This document shows positions 58,735 through 64,000 of a DNA stretch of 64,000 nt, in pieces (position 1 is the stretch's first letter; every line of letters starts with the position of its first letter). This DNA comes from CAWBOY01 sp963790585 (GTDB lineage Bacteria > Planctomycetota > Planctomycetia > Gemmatales > Gemmataceae), in assembly GCA_963790585.1 (NCBI GenBank), contig CAWBOY010000009.1:124001-188000 (forward strand), given 5' to 3'. The notes under the pieces are model-generated. The model had not been told where the DNA came from. It did not search any database and saw only the letters and a list, made by a program, of their open reading frames with translations. A program made the position numbers and the translations under genes.

Positions 58735-58779
58735 AAGGAGATCCTGATAATCGGATAAAAATCGTCGCCCCACCCAATT

Positions 58780-58877
58780 TTCTCAAACATCTCCCGTAAC
58801 CGCACAGCGCTCGCTTGGCGGCTCGCGGCTGAACGAAGTCACGCCCACACGATCTTCTCAAACATCTCCCGCAACCG
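58780..58877. repeat. direct repeat of the RT gene's 3' end
   Basis: TTCTCAAACATCTCCCGTAA at 58780 and TTCTCAAACATCTCCCGCAA at 58855 begin 23-base units with one difference. The second encodes the reverse transcriptase C-terminus (RLREMFEKI, minus strand). The first lies beyond its stop and could still be read RLREMFEKIGWGDD. It looks like the remnant of a duplicated or recombined RT end. Confidence 0.65.
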
Positions 58878-60168
58878 TTGCCCTCGGACCGGATTCAGCG
58901 AAGTCACATGAGCAATTCTTCCAAGCAGATGTGCCCGAAATTCAAGATGCCCGTCGCGATTTTGTGACTCGGGACCGTGGCGAATCGCGTTGTACAAAGT
59001 CGCTTTCAGTGTATCGAAGTCATCGCGCTGCACATTTGGCCGTTCATTCAGGACGACGCCGACGAGTTGTTGCCGGACGCTCTGCCGCATGAATCGGGAC
59101 TTGCGCGTATTGATCTCGAAGCCTTCTTCGAGGGCGATCCGAGCAACATGCACCTGAAAGCGCCGCGCGGAGCGCTCCAACGTTTCATCGCCGGAGAATG
59201 CCAGGTCATCCGCATAGCGTGTGTACGCGGCACCTACAGATTGCGCCAAACCATGCAATCGACAGTCGAGCCGATAGGCGCATAAATTGGCGAGAGCGGG
59301 CGATGTCGGCGCGCCTTGCGGCAAATGCGGAAAACGAAAGCGTTGGCGCTCCACCCAGGTCACCGGGAAACTCGTCGCATCGGGAGCGGCTTGCCAAACT
59401 TCGTCGGGGACGACGTTGGTGCATAGGCCCGTCAAGATCCGAGCAACGTCTTTCGGATAGCCGGCCGTGGCGAATAACGCATGAACGCGCGAGCTACGCA
59501 CCGACGGAAAGAACTGGCACAGGTCGAAGCGCAACACGATTCGTCGGCCACAATGCGGCGCTGCAAACGTGGCGATCGAGCGCCCTGTCCGATAACCATG
59601 AGCGGCCGAATGAGGAGGAATGCAATCGAGAATCTCATGGTATATCCGTCGCTGCAGATTCTTCATTCTTGGTTTCGGCATTTCGAGCAGACGCCATTTA
59701 CCCGACGCCTTGGGCAGCCAGCGGTAGGAGTAATGGCGTAGCGGTCCGTCTTTGACGTCCGCCTCGAAGCCAAAGCGATCGGCGTACCAATCGAGTTCCT
59801 TTGGTTTGAGCGCTAGCCAATCGGCAAGTGTAGCGAGAGTCGGCAGCGCCGGGACGTCCCACGACGAGAGCGTCATCTTCGGCGTCACCCAGAAAATCCG
59901 ATGGAGCAACGAGACGTCCGCTAGATCAAAGCGGTGCGCAGATTTTCCGGAAGGCCTCATTGTGAAACAGGAGTGCCGTAATGGAGTCTACTGTGCGTGA
60001 GGCGGGATCGCCGTCAAACGCGGTAACCACGCGCCGGACTAACGGTCTCATCCAACGGCCAGAGTGCCCGCAGGCCTGAGCCCCGCGGCGTGCCAGCGCC
60101 TCCAATGACCACGCACCATCGAGAAACGCGGCCGCCAGATTGCGCGCGATCGCGTGTGTTTTTGACAT
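58839..60168 (-). CDS. retron-type reverse transcriptase (one frame break)
   Basis: The start at 60168 (MSKTHAIARNLAAAFLDGAW) lies five bases after the a2 repeat of the retron RNA. An N-terminal helical domain (EALARRGAQACGHSGRWMRP) reads to HNEAFRK; there an extra A in the A4 run at 59943-59946 breaks the frame, and the other frame continues with SAHRFDLADVSLLHRIFWVT. The RT domain follows: KWRLLEMPKPRMKNLQRRIY, AAHGYRTGRSI, FAAPHCGRRIVLRFDLCQFF (motif A Asp), HLPQGAPTSPALANLCAYRL, the YADD motif in YTRYADDLAFSG, and QLVGVVLNERPNV, the counterpart of the retron VTGLVVN motif. With about 443 residues and this N-terminus it recalls myxobacterial retron RTs such as Mx162. It reverse-transcribes the adjacent RNA into msDNA. 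Downstream is lnt; no effector gene is evident. Confidence 0.9.
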
Positions 60169-60173
60169 GAAAA

Positions 60174-60347
60174 CTCGGCGGGATGGTCCAACCCGTCTCG
60201 TGAAGCGTGACAAGTTGTGCGCGAAACGCACGGACTGTCACGCCGCGTCCAGACCTCAGAAAACCGCTCCCCCGGGGTAACCCCGGAGAGACCGAGCAAG
60301 CCACTCGAAAGCAGCCGACTCTATCAACTTGGCATCATCCCGCCGAG
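60174..60347 (-). ncRNA. retron msr-msd RNA
   Basis: Reading the minus strand, a1 CTCGGCGGGATG (60347-60336) and a2 CATCCCGCCGAG (60185-60174) are exact 12-bp complements flanking 150 bases, and the RT ATG follows a2 by five bases, the standard msr-msd-RT order. Inside are an msr-like hairpin with a TTTC loop (about 60320-60296), a strong CTCCGGGG TTA CCCCGGGGGAG hairpin (about 60285-60264), and an msd-like long hairpin CGTGACA...GTGCG TTTC GCGCAC...TGTCACG (about 60243-60207). The branching guanosine was not assigned. No protein is encoded, and no upstream promoter was identified. Confidence 0.8.
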
Positions 60348-60354
60348 AGAGATT

Positions 60355-60391
60355 GTATTCAAGAACCGGGAGCGTCAGTCAGCGACCGGAG
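60355..60391 (+). repeat. half copy of the GAGCCGGGAGCGTC inverted repeat
   Basis: GTATTCAAGAACCGGGAGCG and the following CAGCGACCGGAG correspond to one arm of the repeat at 44420-44508, with a small GTCA duplication. The other arm is missing; the retron RNA begins eight bases away, at the point where it would be expected. Confidence 0.6.
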
Positions 60392-60392
60392 T

Positions 60393-60845
60393 TCACGTTT
60401 GTTCGCGGCGGAGCGAGTTGATCGCCTCATCCAGCTTCGACAGAAACCGCGATCGATCTTTCGGCGTCATCGGCGCGGGGCCGCCGCGAACGGTTCCATC
60501 CTGGCGCAAATCATTCATCAATTCGCGCAGGGCCAACGCCGACCCTATATCGCTCTCCGTGAAAGCCCGTCCTTTGGCGTCGAGTACGATCGCCTCTTTC
60601 GCCAGGCCACGTGCGGCCAAGGGAATGTCCGCGGTGATGACGATGTCGCCCGGCCCCGCTTGCTCAGCGATCCAATCATCGACCGCCCCGAAGTCGGGAC
60701 AAACCACCATCGTAATGAGCGGATCGTTCGGCACGCGCATCGCTGAATTAGCTACGACTTTTACCGGCATGGCGTAACGCCGAGCGACGCGATAAACCTC
60801 GTCTTTGACCGGGCAGGCGTCGGCATCGATGAAAATCGTATTCAT
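60393..60845 (-). CDS. YaiI/YqxD family protein (DUF188)
   Basis: The 150-residue protein matches the PIN-like DUF188 family: IFIDADACPVKDEVYRVARR at the start, VVANSAMRVPNDP, VCPDFGAVDDWIAEQAGPGD and IVITADIPLAARGLAKEAIV, ending in the typical PMTPKDRSRFLSKLDEAI. The conserved Asp residues suggest a metal-dependent nuclease fold, but function is unproven. Its start overlaps the stop of the M41-like peptidase gene by ATGA, forming an operon whose end abuts the retron. Confidence 0.9.
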   Translation of the reverse strand: MNTIFIDADACPVKDEVYRVARRYAMPVKVVANSAMRVPNDPLITMVVCPDFGAVDDWIAEQAGPGDIVITADIPLAARGLAKEAIVLDAKGRAFTESDIGSALALRELMNDLRQDGTVRGGPAPMTPKDRSRFLSKLDEAINSLRREQT

Positions 60846-61306
60846 GATTCGCCGCCTTGCTCAAACAGATGTCGAGCCGCCCGGCCGCTGATCGAGCCGA
60901 GTCGCAGCAGCTCGGCCGCGATCCGCTCGACCGCGGCCCAATTCTCGTCCTGGCTGAGCAGGTGTTCCGTCTTCGACAACATCCGCCGTTCGAGCCGCTC
61001 CGCCCGTGACTCGCCGGCGCGCTGAATCGTCAAGCCGCGAACATACTGCCGATCGTGCGCCGCCCCTTCCCAGGCGTAATTGCCCGTGAACCGAGCCTCG
61101 GCCGCGAGGCCAGCCAGCGCGATCAGGATCTCGCGCTCGAGCCAATCCTCGGACGGCCGAAAGACGCCTTTGCCAAACTCGCAGCGGCCCAAAAAGGTAC
61201 GGTCCGGCAAGATGCTCACATGCTGCACAGGCCGGCCCAGCGCCAAGGCGACGACGGCGTGCCCGGCTTCGTGATAAGCGGTTGCGGGTTCGTAGGGTGC
61301 GTCCAT
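60842..61306 (-). CDS. M41 (FtsH-type) peptidase-domain protein without AAA domain
   Basis: The 154-residue protein has the zinc motif HEAGH in PATAYHEAGHAVVALALGRP, close to its N-terminus, and a helical remainder (LEREILIALAGLAAEARFTG, RMLSKTEHLLSQDENWAAVE) that corresponds to the FtsH peptidase domain with the AGxxAE motif. The ATPase part is absent, so it is a stand-alone peptidase-like protein, a form also found in other planctomycetes. It is coupled to the DUF188 gene. Confidence 0.82.
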   Translation of the reverse strand: MDAPYEPATAYHEAGHAVVALALGRPVQHVSILPDRTFLGRCEFGKGVFRPSEDWLEREILIALAGLAAEARFTGNYAWEGAAHDRQYVRGLTIQRAGESRAERLERRMLSKTEHLLSQDENWAAVERIAAELLRLGSISGRAARHLFEQGGES

Positions 61307-61360
61307 GAAATTAGTCTAGCCGAAATTCTCGATCAAATCATCCAAGAACCTCGGTTGCAT

Positions 61361-61515
61361 TTACCGAGCCCGAAGCGTGAGCGAGGGATGGCGTGTGAAC
61401 GACCGCGCTTCGTGCGGGTGCCATGCTTTCGCAAGCGAAAGCATGCTTTGGAGGTACTAATGCATGGCACACATACGCCACTCGCCTTCCCTCGCTCACG
61501 CTTCGAGCTCGGTAA
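61361..61515. repeat. palindromic repeat (TTACCGAGCCCGAAGCGTGA)
   Basis: TTACCGAGCCCGAAGCGTGA with GCGAGGG at 61361-61387 pairs with the inverse arm ending CGAGCTCGGTAA at about 61515. An inner hairpin GCATGCTTTCGC-like (TGCTTTCGCAAGCGAAAGCA) lies within. The arms share their core with the repeat cluster at 8495-8655. Confidence 0.75.
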
Positions 61516-61520
61516 GGGCC

Positions 61521-62960
61521 CTACAAACACCTCATAAACGCCACGATGTCCGCTTTCTCTTCCTTCGTTAATTGAAGTCCGAGAACGAGATTGAAGAACT
61601 CGACCGTGTCGTCCAGCGTCAAAAGTCGGCCGTCGTGCATATAGGGCGGCGAATCCTTGATGCCGCGTAGTGTGAACGTCTTGATCGGGCCATCGACCGC
61701 GGCGAATCGGCCATTAATCATCTGCGGCGCGAAGAACCGCTCTGTCTGGAGGTTGTGCATTAGATTATCGGTATAGTATGGCCCCGAGTGGCAGCTCGCA
61801 CACTGAGCTTTGCCGAAGAACAGCTTCTCGCCGCGCATCTCGGCTTCGGTAGCCTTGGCCGGATCGAGTTTGCCCAGGATGTTCAGCTTCGGCGCTGGCG
61901 GGAAGTCCAGGAGTTCCTCGAACTCGGCCATGAAATGAACCTGTGAGCCGCGGTCGAGGACATTGACGCCCTTTTTTGTGGCTATGACGGGATCGCCGTC
62001 GAAATACGCTGCCCGTTGCTCGAACTCGGTGAAATCCTCTACCGTTTTCAGAGCGCGTTGCGAGCCGAAGAGGCGCTGGATATTCACGCCGCGCAATGAG
62101 GGCGTGTCGAGGCGATGGCGGAATTGCTGCGGTCGAATGTCGCCGACGAGGTGGGTGGCGCCGTTCGTGTGTCCGTTGACGTGACAGTCGAAGCAAGTAA
62201 CGCCGCGGCTGGCCTTGACGGTTCGTCTGTCCCCGGTCTGATTGAACTGCTGCTGCGCGAAAGGGGTCACGAGCAGTCTCAGCCCCTCGATCTGCTTGGG
62301 ATTGAGAATGCCGTTGAATAATTTGTAGTAGTTATCGATCGTGACCAGCTTTCCCTGGGAAACGTCGCCGAGGTCGAGCCGGGTCGTTAGATACATCGGC
62401 GGGGGAAACGCTGGGAGAAAGTGGTCAGGCAAATCGTAATCGAGGTCGAAGCGCGTCAGCTCGCGCTCTTCTTGTTTCTTGATCTCGTCGATATGAAACT
62501 TCGGAAACACCATGCCGCCTTCCGCATGATTGGGGTGCGGCAGTGGTAGGAAGCCCTTGGGCCAGGCTCCCTGCTTCTTGATTTCCTCTGGGCTCATCTT
62601 CGCGAGCTTGTCCCAGGTCATGCCGTCCGCCAGCTTGACGCGTACACCTCCTTGAATTTTCTTGTCTCGAGCCGTCATGGCGACGTCCTGCACGGGCTTG
62701 TCGGCAAGGTCGTACCGTTCTTCAAGCACCTTCATCTGCCGCTCGCGAAGCTTTGGCTTTTCGGCTGTCATTCGCTTCATGACCGTGTCGAAATCTTGAT
62801 CTACGACGGGCATATAGCTCGACGGCGGCGGCTCTTTGTCTTCGGCTCGATAGGCCGCGTTAGCTCGCTGGTAAAGCAGGGCTGTGGCCACGACGAGCGC
62901 GGCTGCCAGTGCTCCGCCTACGAAAATTCTAATACGCATGGACTTGTCCCCCGTTCGCAA
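61521..62960 (-). CDS. di-heme cytochrome c peroxidase-like protein
   Basis: The 479-residue protein has an N-terminal anchor or signal helix (IRIFVGGALAAALVVATALL). Two heme-binding motifs are present: CFDCH in SRGVTCFDCHVNGHTNG and CASCH in EKLFFGKAQCASCHSGPYYT. The C-terminal module with TFTLRGIKDSPPYMHDGRLL and TLDDTVEFFNLVLGLQLTKE is typical of the bacterial CcpA/MauG superfamily (LRGI..T.PY.HDG...TL...V). It probably reduces hydrogen peroxide in the periplasm. A TTG at 62960 with AGGAG four bases upstream is the likely start; ATG 62939 is an alternative. It is divergent from oxyR. Confidence 0.85.
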   Translation of the reverse strand: MRTGDKSMRIRIFVGGALAAALVVATALLYQRANAAYRAEDKEPPPSSYMPVVDQDFDTVMKRMTAEKPKLRERQMKVLEERYDLADKPVQDVAMTARDKKIQGGVRVKLADGMTWDKLAKMSPEEIKKQGAWPKGFLPLPHPNHAEGGMVFPKFHIDEIKKQEERELTRFDLDYDLPDHFLPAFPPPMYLTTRLDLGDVSQGKLVTIDNYYKLFNGILNPKQIEGLRLLVTPFAQQQFNQTGDRRTVKASRGVTCFDCHVNGHTNGATHLVGDIRPQQFRHRLDTPSLRGVNIQRLFGSQRALKTVEDFTEFEQRAAYFDGDPVIATKKGVNVLDRGSQVHFMAEFEELLDFPPAPKLNILGKLDPAKATEAEMRGEKLFFGKAQCASCHSGPYYTDNLMHNLQTERFFAPQMINGRFAAVDGPIKTFTLRGIKDSPPYMHDGRLLTLDDTVEFFNLVLGLQLTKEEKADIVAFMRCL

Positions 62961-63078
62961 GCGTCTCCTAACTCGACTGCCGAGTAGAGAGTGAAGACGC
63001 CTTCCAGAGTTGAAGAATAAGAGTGCGCCAAACTATAAGTAAAAGACATTGTTCCTATGCAGACGATAGGCAGGACCT

Positions 63079-63988
63079 ATGGAATTGCAGCAGCTTCGCT
63101 ATTTCGTCGCCGTCGCCGAACTGGGGCATTTTACCAAGGCCGCGTTGCGCTGCTTTGTCGCGCAGCCTTCGCTGAGCCAACAAATTGGCAAGCTGGAAAA
63201 GGAGCTTGGCCAACCGCTGTTCGAAAGGCTCGGCCGCATCGTGTCGCCTTACCGATGCCGGTAAAACACTCTACGAACAGGCCGTGACCATTCTCGCCTC
63301 GGTCGAACACGCGAAACGACAGGTCATCGAATCTTCGAGCGAGCAAGACGGCACTGTGTCTATTGGAGCCATACCGACGATTGCTCCTTATGTCCTCCCG
63401 GCTCTGACGAGTGCCTTTCAGCGCTGCCATCCTCAGTCGCACGTCGTCATTCATGAGGACCTGACGGCCCGCGTCATCGAAAACTGTCTGCGCGGCGAGC
63501 TTGATGTGGGGCTGCTGGCTCTTCCCGTGGACGAAACGCAACTTCATGTCGAGCCCCTGTTTGTCGAAGAGCTTATGTTGGCACTGCCGGCGGAGCACCC
63601 TTTGACGAAGAAGCCGAAGGTGACGGTTCAAGATCTCGATGGTCAACGGTTCATTCTCTTGAGCGAGATGCACTGCCTGGGCCAGCAGATCGTCACCTTT
63701 TGTAATCAGGAATCGTGCAGCCCATTCATGGTGTGCCGAAGCGCTCAGCTGCTGACCGTGCAGGAACTCGTTTCGATCGGTCACGGGGTTTCCCTGTTGC
63801 CCGCGATGGCGTGCGAATTGGACCGCCAGCCGACGAGGGTCTATCGCCGGCTGTGGGGAGTAGTGCCGACGCGCACGTTAGGGATGATTTGGCACAGACA
63901 TCGTTATCAACATCCGGTCGTGCGGCGATTTATCGAAATGATTCGAAAAAACGTAACGACTTCGAGCCGAAGGCAGTCTAAGAAGTAG
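63079..63988 (+). CDS. oxyR: OxyR-type LysR-family peroxide regulator (one frame break)
   Basis: The N-terminal helix-turn-helix is MELQQLRYFVAVAELGHFTK followed by CFVAQPSLSQQIGKLEKELG. At about 63250 an extra C breaks the frame: the first reads GRIVSPYRCR, the other gives SLTDAGKTLYEQAVTILASV, the normal continuation. The regulatory domain contains HCLGQQIVTFC, where two Cys nine residues apart match Cys199 and Cys208 of E. coli OxyR (HCLRDQAMGFC), the peroxide-sensing disulfide pair. At about 303 residues the length is normal. It is divergent from the di-heme peroxidase gene with 118 bases between, a natural regulator-target pair. Confidence 0.88.
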
Positions 63989-64000
63989 GGTACGAGCCGC

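Overview
The window reads as a chromosomal segment of a planctomycete, most likely a Gemmatales-type organism. Supporting features are: an ECF sigma factor translationally coupled to a zinc-finger/Ser-Thr kinase fusion, an ECF sigma factor with a membrane-anchored C-terminal extension, a PVC-type dehydrogenase/HEAT/cytochrome c protein, three Uma2-family nucleases, an exosortase with a PEP-CTERM substrate, a giant surface protein with a planctomycete-type leader, and many GC-rich palindromic intergenic repeats. No rRNA, tRNA or CRISPR array was recognised.

Layout. 1-2.1 kb: a small secreted protein and debris of a toxin-antitoxin-like locus. 2.1-5.5 kb: ECF sigma factor, anti-sigma-like kinase and a secreted glycine-rich secretin-N-like protein. 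5.6-8.5 kb: cytidylate-kinase-like protein, ABC-2 permease and cysteine desulfurase. 8.7-25.7 kb (all minus strand): a surface/export locus with a roughly 4,300-residue beta-helix adhesin carrying a dockerin-like segment and an HExxH peptidase motif, a PEP-CTERM protein, an exosortase and a TPR protein. 25.8-27.1 kb: a palindromic element and an IS5-like insertion sequence with 9-bp target duplication. 27.3-32.4 kb: a second ECF sigma factor, a peptidase-C26-like protein without its nucleophile, AnmK, and a third ECF factor whose outer domain is duplicated as a separate secreted protein. 32.4-37 kb: the PVC cytochrome and two tandem Uma2 genes. 37-43 kb: a small protein coupled to a 1,703-residue DUF5724/DUF4132-type protein. 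43.4-54.5 kb: NYN-LOTUS protein, potassium-channel-like protein, leuD-Uma2-leuC, an RsbRD histidine kinase, RlmI, a STAS protein and a LOG-family protein. 54.8-64 kb: secreted repeat protein, Lnt, a retron (reverse transcriptase plus msr-msd RNA), a DUF188/M41-peptidase pair, and OxyR divergent from a di-heme peroxidase.

The strongest discovery is the retron at 58839-60347: a retron-type reverse transcriptase with YADD, preceded by a 174-nt RNA region bounded by perfect 12-bp a1/a2 inverted repeats and holding a long msd-like hairpin. Next is an inverted repeat (AATTCGTT, 25-29 nt G-rich spacer, AACGAATT) about 210 nt upstream of two different ECF sigma genes and seen a third time inside a larger inverted repeat.

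Caution: at least fourteen otherwise intact genes, including housekeeping ones, are broken by single frame changes, often in short homopolymers or GC runs. This looks more like residual indel error in the assembly than widespread pseudogenisation. Coordinates for such genes span all fragments.
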